NCBI RefSeq assembly: GCF_028898845.1
Contig: NZ_CP118574.1
Span: 9,039,001-9,103,000 of the forward strand
DNA: 64,000 nt
Direction of reading: 5' to 3'
Source: Streptomyces sp. WZ-12
GTDB taxonomy: Bacteria > Actinomycetota > Actinomycetes > Streptomycetales > Streptomycetaceae
A program made the position numbers and the translations under genes. The notes below the pieces were generated by a model. It did not search any database and was not told the DNA's origin. It saw only the letters and a program-made list of their open reading frames with translations. This document shows positions 47,055 through 59,400 of the stretch, piece by piece. Numbering within the stretch: position 1 is the stretch's first letter; every line of letters starts with the position of its first letter.

Positions 47055-50000
47055 ATGTCAGTGACGCACACACCAGGGTTTGCGGTTTCCCCGCAGCAGC
47101 GCGAACTCTGGTCACGATCGCCCGCCGTCGGCCCGCACCGCGCGGTGCAGCTCCGGGTGGCACTGGACGGCGTGCTGGACCGGGGCAGGCTGCGCGCAGC
47201 GCTGTCCGCGGTGGTGCGTCGGCACGAGTCGCTGCGCACGCGTCTCGTCGTCAGCGAGGGCCGGGCGGAGCCCAGTCAGGTCATCGGTGACTCCGACGCC
47301 ATCGAGTTGCGCACCATCGAGGTGACTTCGGGCCCGGACGCGACGGCTCCCCCGGAACTGGAGGAACGGGCGGCCGTGGAGCGGGCGGCGGTCGACCCCA
47401 GGAACGGTCGGGGGTTCCGGGTGCTGCTCGCGGACATCGGAGCCGACCGGGCGATACTCCTGCTCACCGCGCACGTACTCATCGCCGACCGGTCCTCGTT
47501 GCGCCTGGTCGCCGAGGAACTGGCCGTCGCGTACGCGGGCGACGAGGTGCAGCCACCCGCAGCCGACCTCGTGCAGTACGCCGACTTCGCGACCTGGCAC
47601 AACGAACTGCTCACCGCCGAGGAGGGCACCGCCGAGCGCGCCGCCTGGTCCCACCGACTGGCCGAGGCGCAGGGCGGCGCCGCACTGGGCAACGCGGCCC
47701 CGGCGGACGGGCACCAGCCCGACCGGCGGACCTACCGCCCGGCGCCGGCCCCCGCCGCCGGCGCGCTCGACGCCTTCGCCGCGGCCAACGGGCTCGATGC
47801 CGCCGCCGTGTTGGACGCCGTGTTCCAGGTGGTCGTATGGCGGGTGGCGGGCGAGCGCGACTGCCTGGTCCTGCTGGCCTCGTCCGGCCGCAGCCACCCG
47901 GCGCTCGACCACACGGTCGGGGCGTTGGAACGCGAACTGCCGCTGCGCGCCGCCTTCGTGGCCGAGCAGGAATTCCTCTCCCTCGCACGGGATACCGCCG
48001 AGAGGCGTCGCGATGCCGAGCGGCGGATCGACCACCTGGACCCGGCCGCGCTGGCCGGCCACCGGGCCGCCGGACGCCCTGCCCTCGCCTGCTTCGCCTT
48101 CCGCGTCGCCGCCGCCCCCCTCCTCGCCGACGGCGTCCGCTGCACGATCACCGAGGAGAGGCGGGCGGACACCACCGATGTCGCGCTGAGCTGTGTGCGG
48201 ACCGACGACACCCTCGCCGTCGAAGTGCGCTACGACAGCGCCCTGGTCGACCCCGCCACCGCCAGGGCCCTCGCCGACGGCTTCACGGCCACGCTGCGCG
48301 CGGTGCTCGGGAACCCGGCGGTGCGCATCGGGGAGATCGAACTGCTCTTTGCCGAGGAGCGGGACCGGGTACGCGCCTCCGGCGCCGGGCCGGCCACCGA
48401 GGTTCCGGCGGCGGCCGTGCACGAGTTGTTCGCGGGGCAGGCCGCCCGGCACCCGGAGAAGACCGCCGTCGTCTGCGCGGGTACCGAACTCAGCTACGCC
48501 GAACTGGACGCACGGGCCAACCAGTTGGCGCGTCACCTGATCGCTTCGGGGGTGACGCGCGGGGACCGGGTGGTGGTGTCCATCGGGCGGTCCCCGGAGC
48601 TGATGGTCGCGCTGCTCGGCGTGCTCAAGGCCGGTGCCGCGTTCGTCCCCGTCGACATCGGCTATCCGCGGGCCCGGATGGACTTCGTGCTGGCGCACGC
48701 GGCCCCGAAGATGCTGCTGGCCACCGGGGAGGTGCTGGACCGGCTCGACGAACCCGGGCTGCCGACGCTGGCGATGGACGGACACCCCGCCGAGCTGGCC
48801 GCCCGGCCGCGGACCCCGGTCGACGTGCCGGTGACCGTGGCCGACCACGCCTACCTGCTCTACACCTCCGGCACCACCGGACGACCCAACGGCGTCGTCG
48901 TCCCGCACCGGGGCCTGACCAACTACCTCTCCTGGGCGGCCACCGCCTATGCCCTGCACGAGGGCAGCGGCGCGCTGGTGCACACCTCGATCAGTTTCGA
49001 TCTGACGCTCACCTGCCTGCTCGGCCCGCTGCTGGCCGGCCAGCGGGTCATCCTGCTGCCCGAATCGGCCGGGGTGACCGGGCTGGTGTCGGTACTGCGC
49101 GAGATGCGGGACCTCAGCCTGGTCAAGCTGACCCCGACGCATCTGGACATCGTCGGCCAACTGGTCACTCCCGAGGAGATCACCGGCAGCGTGCGCACGG
49201 TGGTGGTGGGCGGTGAGGCGCTGCGCGCCGAGGGCGCCGCGCTGTTCCACGCCGCCGGTGCCACGGTCGTCAACGAATACGGCCCGACCGAAACCGTGGT
49301 CGGCAGCACCGCCCATCGGCTCGATGCCGGCGGGCCGTGGCAGGGCGCGGTGCCGATCGGTTCGCCGATCGCCCATACCCGGGCCCACGTGATGGACGGG
49401 CGATGTCGCCTGGTTCCCGACGGCGCGGTCGGCGAGCTCTGCATCGGCGGCGCGGGCGTCGCCGACGGCTACCTCGACGAGCCGCACCTCACCGAACGGC
49501 GCTTCGTCCCCGACCCGTTCGCGACCGACGGTTCCCGGTTGTACCGGACCGGCGATCTGGCCCGCCGCCGCAGCGACGGCGTCCTCGAATTCCTCGGCCG
49601 CGCCGACGAACAGGTCAAGATCCGCGGCGTCCGGGTGGAGCCCGCCGAGATCGAGAGCGTGCTGCGCGCCCACCCCGGGGTCGAGCACGCGGTGGTCGTC
49701 GCGCGACGGGACGAGGACCCGGGCGGCTCCTCACCGCTGGCGGGGGAACTGCGGCTGGTGGCCTACGTGGTACCCGGCAAGGACACCGACGGCCCGGCCC
49801 CGAGCCCCCGCGCGCTGGCCGAACACTGCCGCACCCGGCTGCCGGAACTGCTGGTTCCCACCACCGTCATGGTGCTCGACGCGCTGCCCGTGACGGCCAA
49901 CGGAAAGCTCGACCGGGCCGCGCTACCGGTACCCGCGGCCGTGAGCCGGTCGGCGGCGGAACACGCCGCCTACGTCGTCCCGCGCACCGATACCGAGGAG

Positions 50001-53000
50001 ATCCTGGCCGGCGCGGTCGCCACGGTCCTCGGGGTGGACCGGGTCGGGGCGGCCGACAACTACTTCGTGCTGGGCGGCGATTCGATCCGCAGCGTGATGG
50101 TCGTGAGCCGGGCGCAGTCCCGGGGTCTGGACCTCACGGTCGCCGAGCTGCACCAGAACCCGATCATCGCGGACTGCGCGGCCGCCGTGGACCAACGGCG
50201 CCCGGAACCGGACGCGCCCACCACCGCCCCGTTCGCCCTGATCGACGCCGAGGACCGCGCGCGGCTCCCCGACGAAGCGCGGGACGCCTTCCCGCTGAGC
50301 CTGCTCCAGGAAGGGATGATCTTCCACCGCGACTTCGCCGCGAAGTCGGCCGTCTACCACGCGATCGCCTCCGTGCGACTGCGCGCACCGTTCGATCTCG
50401 ATGTGCTGCGCACCGTCGTCCGGCAACTCGTCGAACGCCACCCGATGTTGCGGACGTCGTTCGACATGACGACCTACAGCCGGCCGTTGCAGATCGTGCA
50501 CGGCAGCTTCGAGACGCCCCTGTACTTCGAGGATCTGCGCGGGCTGTCCGAGCCGGCACAGGACGACAGGGTCAGTGCGTGGATCGACCGGGAGAAGCTG
50601 CGCGGCTTCGAGCTCCACGACTACCCGCTGATCCGCTTCATGGTGCACCGCCGCAGCGACGCGGAGTTCCAGTTCACCTACGGCTTCCACCACGAGATCG
50701 TCGACGGCTGGAGCGAGGCCCTGATGATCACCGAGCTGTTCAGCCACTACTTCTCGCTCATGTTCGACGAGCCGCTCTCCATCCGCTCGCCCAAGACGGG
50801 CATGAGCGACGCCGTCGCCCTCGAACTGGAGGCGCTCAGGCGCAAGGAGAACTACGACTTCTGGAACGACTACCTCGCCGATGCGACGCTGATGCGGTTG
50901 CCGAGGACCGGGGCCGCCGCCGGCCCGCGGGCCGACAAGGGCGCCCGGGAGATCGTCCGGATCGTCGTCCCGGTGCCCCACGAACTGTCCGAGCGGCTCA
51001 AGCAGGTGGCCACCGCGCACGCGGTGCCGCTCAAGAGCGTGCTGCTCGCCGCGCATCTCGCCGTGATGTCGACCTACGGCGGCAACGTCGACACGCTGAC
51101 CTACACCGTGACCAACGGCCGCCCCGAAGTCGTCGACGGCAGCACCGCCATCGGGCTGTTCGTCAACAGCCTGGCGCTGCGGGCCAAGATGGCCGGCGGT
51201 AGCTGGCTGGAGCTGATCGAGGCCACCCTGCGGTCCGAGCGGCAGTCGATGCCCTACCGACGGCTGCCGATGGCCGAACTCAAGCGGCACCAGGGCAACG
51301 AGCCGCTGGCCGAGACGCTGTTCTTCTTCACCAACTACCACGTGTTCGACGTGCTGGACCGGTGGATCGAGGCCGGCGTCGAGCACGTGGCCAACGAGCT
51401 CTACGGCGAGTCGACCTTCCCGTTCTGCGGCATCTTCCGGCTCAACCGGACCACCGACCGGCTGGAGGTGCGGATCGAGTACGACAGCCTGCAGTTCTCC
51501 GCCGAGGTCATGGAAAGCGTCCGGGACTGCTATGTGCGGGTGCTGACGGCGATCGCGGCCGACCCGACCGCGGACTACGGGGTGGTCGACCAACTCCCGG
51601 CCCGGGACCGCGAACTGCTCGACCGGTTCACCGACGGCGGCCGCACCCCCGTGCCGCAGCGCTGTCTGCACGCGCTGGTGGAGGAACGCACGGCCGCGAC
51701 CCCGGACCGGATCGCGGTGGAGCTCGACGGGACGGCCGTCAGCTACCGGCTCCTCAACGAGCGCGCCAACCGGATCGCACACGGACTGCGCCGCAGGGGA
51801 GTCCGGCGCGAACACGTCGTCGGCGTGCTCGCCGAGCGCTCCATCGACCAGATCGTCCTCCTGCTCGGCGTGCTCAAGGCGGGGGCCGCCTACCTCCCGC
51901 TGGACCCGGCACAACCCGACGAGCGCACCGCGCTCCTCGTGACGGACAGCGCGGCGCGCGTCGTGCTCGCCCAGGAGCACCTGGCCGGCCGGGTTCCGCC
52001 GGCGGCCGAGCCGTTCGTGGTGGACCGCGGATTCCGGGCGGTCGACCGGGAACCCACGCACAACCCGGACGTCGGCACCGGCCCGGCCGACGCCGCGTAC
52101 GTCATCTACACCTCGGGCTCGACCGGCCGGCCCAAGGGGGTCGTCGTCGAGCACCGCAACGCGGTGGCCTCGGTCAGCGCAAGGTACGCCGCGTACGCGG
52201 AGCCGGTCGACCGGTTCCTGCTGCTGTCCTCCTTCGCGTTCGACAGCTCGGTGGCAGGCATCTTCTGGACGCTGTCGACCGGCGGCACCCTGGTGCTGCC
52301 GGGGGAGGGCACCCAGCTCGACCCGATGAGCACGGCCACCGCGATCGCCCGACGGCGTCCGACCCACACCCTGACCATTCCGTCCCTGCTGGGCCCGCTG
52401 TTGGAACAGTCCGGCCCGCGCGAACTGGAATCCCTGGTCCGGGTGATCACGGCGGGGGAGGCCGCCCCGTCGGCGCTGTACGAGGAGCTCGGTGCGAAGG
52501 TTCCCGGCGCCCGGCTCGCCAACGAGTACGGCCCCACCGAGGCGACGGTGTGGAGCACCGTGTGGACGGGGCCGGGGCCGGTGGTCCAGCCCCAACTGCC
52601 GATCGGCCGCCCGGTGGCCAACACCCGGGTACGGGCGTTGGACCAGCACGGCCGGCCGACGCCGGTCGCGGTGGCCGGGGAACTGCACATCGGCGGGGCC
52701 ACCGTGGCCCGCGGGTATCTGGGGCAACCGGCCGCCACCGCAGCGGTGTTCCGGCCCGACCCCCGCGGCGCGGTCCCCGGCGCCCGCCGCTATGCCACCG
52801 GCGATCTCGGCCGGTTCCTGCCCACCGGCGACCTGGAGTTCCTCGGCCGCAACGACCACCAGGTCAAGATCCGTGGCTTCAGGGTGGAGCCGATGGAGAT
52901 CGAGGCCGTGCTGGACGCCCACCCCTCGCTCCAGCGGTCGATCGTGATGGCCCGCGGGGCGGAGAGCGGCGAGCAGCAACTCGTCGCCTATGTACTGCCG

Positions 53001-53474
53001 GAACCGGGCGAGCGGCCGGACCGGGCGGAACTGCAGAAGTACGTCCGGGACCGGCTGCCGAGGTACATGGTGCCCAGCACCTTCACCGTGCTGGACGCGG
53101 TGCCGCTGACCCGCACCGGCAAGGTCGACCGGACACGGCTCCCCGATCCGGATCCGGTGGCCGAACTGCCGTATGTGGCACCGGGTACCGAGACCGAGCG
53201 CCTGCTCGTCGACATCTGGTCCACGGTGCTCAAGGTCGGCCGGGTCGGAGTGCACCACCACTTCTTCGACGTCGGTGGCGAGTCGTTGCGCGCGATGCAG
53301 GCGATCGCGGCGACGAACAAGCTGTTCCGGACCCGACTGTCGGTGCGCAGGCTGTTCGACGCGCCCACCATCGCCGAGTTCGCGACCGTGGTGGACGAAG
53401 CCAGGGCATCGGGGACGGGAGCGGCCCCCGACGGCGGGGTGTTCGCCGCGGCTCCCGAAAGTGACCAGGCATGA
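47055..53474 (+). CDS. NRPS, two modules: Asn and His (BlmX-like)
   Basis: 2,139 residues; ATG at 47055 with ggaggt 5 nt upstream. Domains by residue: condensation-like domain 8-440; A7 455-950; T7 (GGDSIRS, 1007); C8 1079-1500 (HHEIVDG, 1212); A8 1537-2022; T8 (GGESLRA, 2073). The first condensation-like domain has lost its active site: HVLIADR near residue 140 stands where HHxxxDG is expected, so the catalytic second His is Val. A7 code DLTKVGEVG(K) is Asn-type; its phosphate loop reads [11 protein letters not shown], Asn for Lys. A8 code DSATIAEVW(K) differs by one residue from the bleomycin His code as I remember it (DSALIAEVWK). Size and order match BlmX. The gene ends in an ATGA overlap with the next gene. 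No epimerization domain is present. Confidence 0.93.
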   Translation: MSVTHTPGFAVSPQQRELWSRSPAVGPHRAVQLRVALDGVLDRGRLRAALSAVVRRHESLRTRLVVSEGRAEPSQVIGDSDAIELRTIEVTSGPDATAPPELEERAAVERAAVDPRNGRGFRVLLADIGADRAILLLTAHVLIADRSSLRLVAEELAVAYAGDEVQPPAADLVQYADFATWHNELLTAEEGTAERAAWSHRLAEAQGGAALGNAAPADGHQPDRRTYRPAPAPAAGALDAFAAANGLDAAAVLDAVFQVVVWRVAGERDCLVLLASSGRSHPALDHTVGALERELPLRAAFVAEQEFLSLARDTAERRRDAERRIDHLDPAALAGHRAAGRPALACFAFRVAAAPLLADGVRCTITEERRADTTDVALSCVRTDDTLAVEVRYDSALVDPATARALADGFTATLRAVLGNPAVRIGEIELLFAEERDRVRASGAGPATEVPAAAVHELFAGQAARHPEKTAVVCAGTELSYAELDARANQLARHLIASGVTRGDRVVVSIGRSPELMVALLGVLKAGAAFVPVDIGYPRARMDFVLAHAAPKMLLATGEVLDRLDEPGLPTLAMDGHPAELAARPRTPVDVPVTVADHAYLLYTSGTTGRPNGVVVPHRGLTNYLSWAATAYALHEGSGALVHTSISFDLTLTCLLGPLLAGQRVILLPESAGVTGLVSVLREMRDLSLVKLTPTHLDIVGQLVTPEEITGSVRTVVVGGEALRAEGAALFHAAGATVVNEYGPTETVVGSTAHRLDAGGPWQGAVPIGSPIAHTRAHVMDGRCRLVPDGAVGELCIGGAGVADGYLDEPHLTERRFVPDPFATDGSRLYRTGDLARRRSDGVLEFLGRADEQVKIRGVRVEPAEIESVLRAHPGVEHAVVVARRDEDPGGSSPLAGELRLVAYVVPGKDTDGPAPSPRALAEHCRTRLPELLVPTTVMVLDALPVTANGKLDRAALPVPAAVSRSAAEHAAYVVPRTDTEEILAGAVATVLGVDRVGAADNYFVLGGDSIRSVMVVSRAQSRGLDLTVAELHQNPIIADCAAAVDQRRPEPDAPTTAPFALIDAEDRARLPDEARDAFPLSLLQEGMIFHRDFAAKSAVYHAIASVRLRAPFDLDVLRTVVRQLVERHPMLRTSFDMTTYSRPLQIVHGSFETPLYFEDLRGLSEPAQDDRVSAWIDREKLRGFELHDYPLIRFMVHRRSDAEFQFTYGFHHEIVDGWSEALMITELFSHYFSLMFDEPLSIRSPKTGMSDAVALELEALRRKENYDFWNDYLADATLMRLPRTGAAAGPRADKGAREIVRIVVPVPHELSERLKQVATAHAVPLKSVLLAAHLAVMSTYGGNVDTLTYTVTNGRPEVVDGSTAIGLFVNSLALRAKMAGGSWLELIEATLRSERQSMPYRRLPMAELKRHQGNEPLAETLFFFTNYHVFDVLDRWIEAGVEHVANELYGESTFPFCGIFRLNRTTDRLEVRIEYDSLQFSAEVMESVRDCYVRVLTAIAADPTADYGVVDQLPARDRELLDRFTDGGRTPVPQRCLHALVEERTAATPDRIAVELDGTAVSYRLLNERANRIAHGLRRRGVRREHVVGVLAERSIDQIVLLLGVLKAGAAYLPLDPAQPDERTALLVTDSAARVVLAQEHLAGRVPPAAEPFVVDRGFRAVDREPTHNPDVGTGPADAAYVIYTSGSTGRPKGVVVEHRNAVASVSARYAAYAEPVDRFLLLSSFAFDSSVAGIFWTLSTGGTLVLPGEGTQLDPMSTATAIARRRPTHTLTIPSLLGPLLEQSGPRELESLVRVITAGEAAPSALYEELGAKVPGARLANEYGPTEATVWSTVWTGPGPVVQPQLPIGRPVANTRVRALDQHGRPTPVAVAGELHIGGATVARGYLGQPAATAAVFRPDPRGAVPGARRYATGDLGRFLPTGDLEFLGRNDHQVKIRGFRVEPMEIEAVLDAHPSLQRSIVMARGAESGEQQLVAYVLPEPGERPDRAELQKYVRDRLPRYMVPSTFTVLDAVPLTRTGKVDRTRLPDPDPVAELPYVAPGTETERLLVDIWSTVLKVGRVGVHHHFFDVGGESLRAMQAIAATNKLFRTRLSVRRLFDAPTIAEFATVVDEARASGTGAAPDGGVFAAAPESDQA

Positions 53475-56400
53475 GCGTGCTGAGGACGGCCGGGGACGGG
53501 GCGCGGGGCAGCGGCCGCGGTGCCGGGCTGCCGCTCGCCGCCGCCCAGCAACGGCTGTGGCTGCTACAGCGGTTGGAGCCGGACAACCCGGCGTACACCA
53601 TCTGCACCGCGATCGAGCTGACCGGACCGCTCAACCCGCTCGCACTGCGCTCGACGGTCCACCAGCTCGGCAGCAGGCACGAGATGCTGCGCGCCGCCTT
53701 CACCGACGACGGCCCGGAGCCGGCCCAGTACATCACCGCGGCACCACCGCGCCTACGGCTGGTCGACCTGTCCGGTACCGGGGAGCGGACCGCGGAACAG
53801 GAGGCGCACCGGCTGCTCGCCGCGCTCGCGGCCCGGCCGTTCGAGCTCACCGCCGGGCCGCCGGTGAGCTGGCTGCTGCTGCGACTGGGAGCGCGGCGCC
53901 ACCTGCTCGTGCTGTCGGTCCACCACCTGGTGTTCGACGGCGGATCGCTCGCCGTGGTGCGCGAGGAGATCGAGACGCTGTACCGCCGCGCGGTCACCGG
54001 CAGCGCACCGCCCGCGCCCGCGCGGACCGCGAGCTACCCACAACTCGTCGACATGCAGCGGACGTTGACGCAGGATGCGGTCGGCTCGGTCGAGTTCTGG
54101 CGGGCGCAGCTCGGCGCGGCGCCACCGCGCAGCACACCGTTCGACGGTGGCCGGAGCGGGCGGCAGACCCGCCCGGTACGCCGCGTCGAACGGCTCGACC
54201 GAGCCGAACTCGCCGGCCTGGAAAGGCTGTGCCGACGGACCGGGAGCACCCTGTACATGGCGCTGCTCGCCCTACTCGGATGCCTGGTCGGCCGGCATTG
54301 CGGCCAGGAGGACGTGGTCATCGGGTCGCCGGTCGCGCTGCGCGACGGGGAACCGGCCGCCGGCACCGTCGGCCTGCTGATCAACACCCTGCCGCTGCGC
54401 CTGCGGTTGCACGGCGAGCCGGGTTTCGTCGAGGTCCTGCGCAGGACCAGGGACACCCTGCTCGACGCGCTCGAACATCGACTGCTGCCCTTCGAGCGGA
54501 TCGTCGACGAGCTCGCACCGCCCAGGGAACTGGGGACCTCCCCACTGTTCCAGGTGCTGTTCGCCTACCAGCAGCCGCCACGGCCCCCCAGCCTGCCTGG
54601 GGTCGGGGCGCGGCTCGTCGAGGTGCCCGCGGCGGCGGCGAAGTACGAGCTGACCGTCACCGCGGCGGACACCCCCGACGCCCTTGAGTTGATCTTCGAG
54701 GCGGACGGCGGGCGGTGCACCGCGGCGGAACTGGCCGACTGGTGCCGGCAGTTCCGGACGCTGCTCGCCGCCGTTCCGACCGCACCGGAACGGCCGGTGT
54801 CGCGCTGGTCGCTGCTGACCGCCCGGCAGTGGCGCGGTGTGCGCGCCCCGGCGGCCATCGACCCCGGCGCGGGAGAACTGGTGCACCGGCTGGTGGCCGC
54901 CACCGCGGCACGCCAACGGGACGCGGTGGCCGTGGTGCACGGCTCCCGTCAGGTGACCCACCGCGAACTGGACCGTTGGTCCGACCAGTTCGCCGCGGAG
55001 CTGCTCGCCCGGGGATGCGGCCCCGGCGACGTGGTCGGGGTCTGGCTGCCCAGGACGCCGGAACTGCTCGTGGCCCTGCTGGGAGTGCTCAAGACCGGAG
55101 CGGCCTACCTGCCCATCGGCACCGAACAGCCCGCCGCACGAGCCCTGCCGATGCTGGCCGAGACCGGCGCCCGGCTCCTGATCGGTGACGACGAGCTGCT
55201 GGCGTCCCGTGGCGCCCAGAGTGCCCAACTGCCGCCCACGGTACGCGTGTCCGCGCCGCGACCCGGCCGTTCGTCCCCACCGCGCCGGGTGTCGGTGCCG
55301 CCGACGGCGCTGGCCTATGTGCTCTACACGTCGGGGTCCACCGGCCGACCCAAGGGCGTGGCCATCGAACACCGCAGCGCCGCGGCGTTCCTGCGCTGGG
55401 CCGGTGAGGCATTCGACCCGGGCGAGCTGCACCGGGTCCTGGCCACCACGTCGGTCGGCTTCGACCTCGCCTTCTTCGAGCTGTTCGCACCGCTGGTCCA
55501 CGCGGGCACCGTGGTGCTGACCGAGGACGCCCTGCGGGTCCCGGAAACCCCCGCCGCGGCCGGGGCGAGCCTGCTCAACTCCGTTCCGTCCGCGGTGGCC
55601 GCCCTCCTGGACGCCGACGGGATTCCCGACGCGGTCACCTCGGTGAACCTCGCCGGAGAACCCCTGCCCAGGGAGCTGGCCGACCGACTGCACCGCCGCC
55701 GGGTCCGCACCGTGGTGCGCAACCTCTACGGGCCCAGCGAGGCAACCACCTACGCGACGGCCGCGGTGGTCGGTGCCAGCGGCGGCCCGCCCACCATCGG
55801 GACGCCGATCGGTAGCGCGCGAGCCTGGGTGGCCGACCACCACGGCCGGCCGGTCCCCGACGGCATGGCCGGGGAACTGCTCATCGGCGGACCGGCGTTG
55901 GCCCGGGGCTATCTGGGCCTCCCCGCCAGCACGGCGGCGGCGTTCCTCCCCGACCCGTACGACCGGCCCGGCAGCCGGATCTACCGCACCGGGGACCTGG
56001 TGCGCCGCCGCGCCGACGGTGAACTGCACTTCGTGGGACGCCGGGACACCCAGGTCAAGCTGCGAGGGGTGCGGATCGAACTGGGGGAGGTGGAGCACGC
56101 ACTGCGCGCGGTGGCGCCGGTGCGCGAGACCGCCGTCGTGCTCGACGGTGCAGCCGAACACCGGCGGCTGGTGGCGTTCGCCAGCCCGGAACCGGGCCGC
56201 AAGATCCCACCGGAGCGGGCCCTGGCCGCGCTGCGCGCCCTGTTGCCCGCCGTGATGATCCCCGCGGAGCTGGTGGTCCTGGCCGACCTGCCGCACAACG
56301 GCAACGGCAAGGTCGACCGGGCGGCGCTGGCCGCCCGCGCCGGAGCCGTCCGCCGGCAGCACCCGCGCGGCGCGGCCCCCGGAACCGAGCTGGAACGGGC

Positions 56401-59400
56401 CATCGCCCGGGAGTGGCAGCGGGTGTTGGGGATCGAGCGGGTCGGCGTGCACGACGCCTTCTTCGACGTCGGCGGTAACTCCCTCGGCCTGCTGCGGCTG
56501 CACGGCGCCCTCGTCCGCACCGTCCACCCGGGGCTGCGGCTGGTCGACCTGTTCCGGTTCCCCGACATCGCCGGGCTCGCCGATCACCTCGCCGGGGCCG
56601 GGGCCGGGGCCGGCGCGGCGCCGGCGGATTCCCCGGCGCTGGCGCCGGCGGGGGGGAGGGGCGCCCCGCCGGGCGGCCGGGCAGGAGGGCGGGCGATGAC
56701 CGAACAGGACGGCTGTGAGCCGATCGCGGTGATCTCGCTGAGCTGCCGCTTCCCCGGAGCGGAGAACGTCGACGAGTTCTGGGCCAACCTCCGTGCGGAG
56801 ACCGAGAGCATCAGCCGGTTCCCCGACCTGGGACCGGAACGCCGGCCGCGTTTCGTCGGCGCGGAGGGAACCGTGGGGGACCTGGCGCTGTTCGACGCGG
56901 AGTTCTTCGGCTACTCCGCGCGCGAAGCCGAGGTGATGGACCCGCAGCACCGGCTGTGCCTGGAGGCGGCCTGGACGGCATTCGACACCGTCGGATACGA
57001 CCCGGCGGCGCTGCCCTTCCCGGTCGGCGTCTTCCTCTCCTGCGGCCTCAGCTCCTACCTGGTGCGCAACCTCCTCCCCAACACCGAACTGCTCCGCACG
57101 CTCGGCGGCTTCCCCCTGCTGATCCACAACGACAAGGACTTCGCGGCGACCACGGTCTCCTACAAGCTCGGCCTCACCGGCCCCAGCATGTGCGTCGGCT
57201 CGGCCTGTTCCTCCTCGCTGGTCGCGGTCCACCTGGCCCTCCGCAGCCTCCAGTCCTTCGAGTGCGACATGGCCGTGGCGGGCGGCGTCTCGCTCCAGGT
57301 ACCCCAGGCACAGGGCTATGTGTACGCCGAGGACGCCATCTACTCGCCGGACGGGCGGTGCGCGGCCTTCGACGCCTCGGCCGATGGCACCGTCGGCGGC
57401 AGCGGCGTCGGGCTGGTCCTGCTCAAGCGGCTGTCGGACGCCCGCAGGGACGGCGACCCGGTGCACGCGGTGCTGCTCGGCTCGGCGGTGAACAACGACG
57501 GCCGCCGCAAGGCGGGTTACACCGCCCCGGGCGTCGACGGCCAACGGGACGTGATCATCGAGGCGCAGGCGGTGGCCGGGATCGACGCCGGCAGCGTCGG
57601 GTACGTCGAGGCACACGGCACCGGCACCCACCTCGGCGACCCGGTCGAAGTGGCGGCGCTGACCGCGGCGTTCCGCACCACCACCGACCGGGTCGGGTTC
57701 TGCGCCCTGGGCTCGGTGAAGACCAACATCGGCCACCTCGACGCGGCCGCCGGCATCGCCGGACTGATCAAGGCCGTCGGCGCGGTGCGCGACGGCGTGA
57801 TCCCGGCGAGCCTGCACTACCAACGGCCCAACCCGGCCATCGACTTGGCCGCCTCCCCGTTCTACGTCAACGCCTCCACCACGCCCTGGCCCGCAGCGGA
57901 CTCCCCGCGCCGCGCCGGGGTCAGCTCCTTCGGCATCGGCGGCACCAACGCCCACCTCGTGCTGGCACAACCGCCCGCCCCGACCGCGCCCGACCGCGAG
58001 CGCCGGGCATGCCAACTGCTCGTGCTCTCCGCGCGCTCCCCGTCGGCCCTGACCCGGGCCGGCCACGAACTGGCCGACCAGTTGCGCGGCAGACCGGACG
58101 CGGACCTCGGAGACGTGGCGGCCACACTGGGCGGCCGACGGACGCACCGCTACCGACGGGCCGTGGCGGCCACCACGGTCACGGCCGCGGCCACGGCCCT
58201 TTCCGGTCCGGCACCGGAGCGGGCGGTCCAGGGCACCGGGCGGCGGGCCGCCTTCCTCTTCCCCGGCCACGGCTACGGCTATCCGGCCATGGCGCTGGGA
58301 CTCCACGCGGGGGAGCCGGACTTCCGACGGCATCTCGACGACTGCGCGCGACTCCTCGCCCAACAGGGCGTGGACCTGTTCGCGATGCTCCGCGCCGAGC
58401 AGGCGGGACCCCAGGGGGCCGAGCCCGCGTTCCAGGTGGCCGAGTTCGCCGTGTCCCACTCCTTGGCCCGCACGCTGATCGACTGGGGCGTCGAACCGGT
58501 CGCGATGCTGGGGCACAGCCTCGGCGAATACGTCGCCGCAACCGTGGCCGGAGTGTTCCCGCTGCCCACCGCGCTGCGACTGGTCGCCGCCCGGGCCCGC
58601 GCACAGGCCACGCTTCCGGAAGGCCGGATGCTCGCCGTCGCGCTGGGCCCCGACGAGCTGACCCCGCTGCTCGACGGCGGCCTGACCCTGGCCGCGGTCA
58701 ACTCCTCGGACCGGTGCGTGGTCACCGGCGCCCCCGACGCGGTGACGGCACTCGCCGCCCACCTGGAGGAAGAAGGGGTGTGGACCAGGACGCTGGCCGT
58801 TCGGCACGCGTTCCACTCCAGGGCCGTCGACCCCATCACCGCCCGGTTCCGCACCGTCCTGGCCGAGGTCGAATTCGCCACCCCCCGGCTGCCGTTCCTC
58901 TCCAACGTCACCGGGGACTGGGCCGATCCCGCCGAGGTGACCCGCCCGGAATACTGGCTGGCGCACATGCGACGGCCGGTGCTCTTCGACGACTGCACCG
59001 GGCACCTCGCGGAGTTGGCACCCGCCGCGCTGCTGGAGCTCGGCCCCGACGCCGGGCTGGCCCGGTTGGCGGCCCGCAGGCTGGTGCCGGGCTCGGCGTC
59101 GACCCCGAGCTGTCTGCCGGCGGACGCCGGTGAACCGACGGCGGAGCGGGAAACCGCACACCTGGTGCGCGCGCTGGGGACGTTGTGGACCTCGGGTTGC
59201 CCCGTCGACTGGACCGCCTTCCACCGGCCGCAACGGCCGCGGCGCACCCCCGTCCCGGGGTACCCGTTCCAGCGCAGGCGCTACTGGTCCGACGCGCCGG
59301 GGGACACCGCCGGAGTCCAGCCGGCCGCTCCCACGGTCGCCGATCGACCGCCGGCCGTACCGCAGCTCCGCAACTGGGGCTATCTGCCCGGCTGGCGGCA

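Noticed and set aside
53471..56696. Epimerization or methyltransferase domain in the Ala module
   Set aside because: After A9 only a T domain and a Gly/Ala linker are present.
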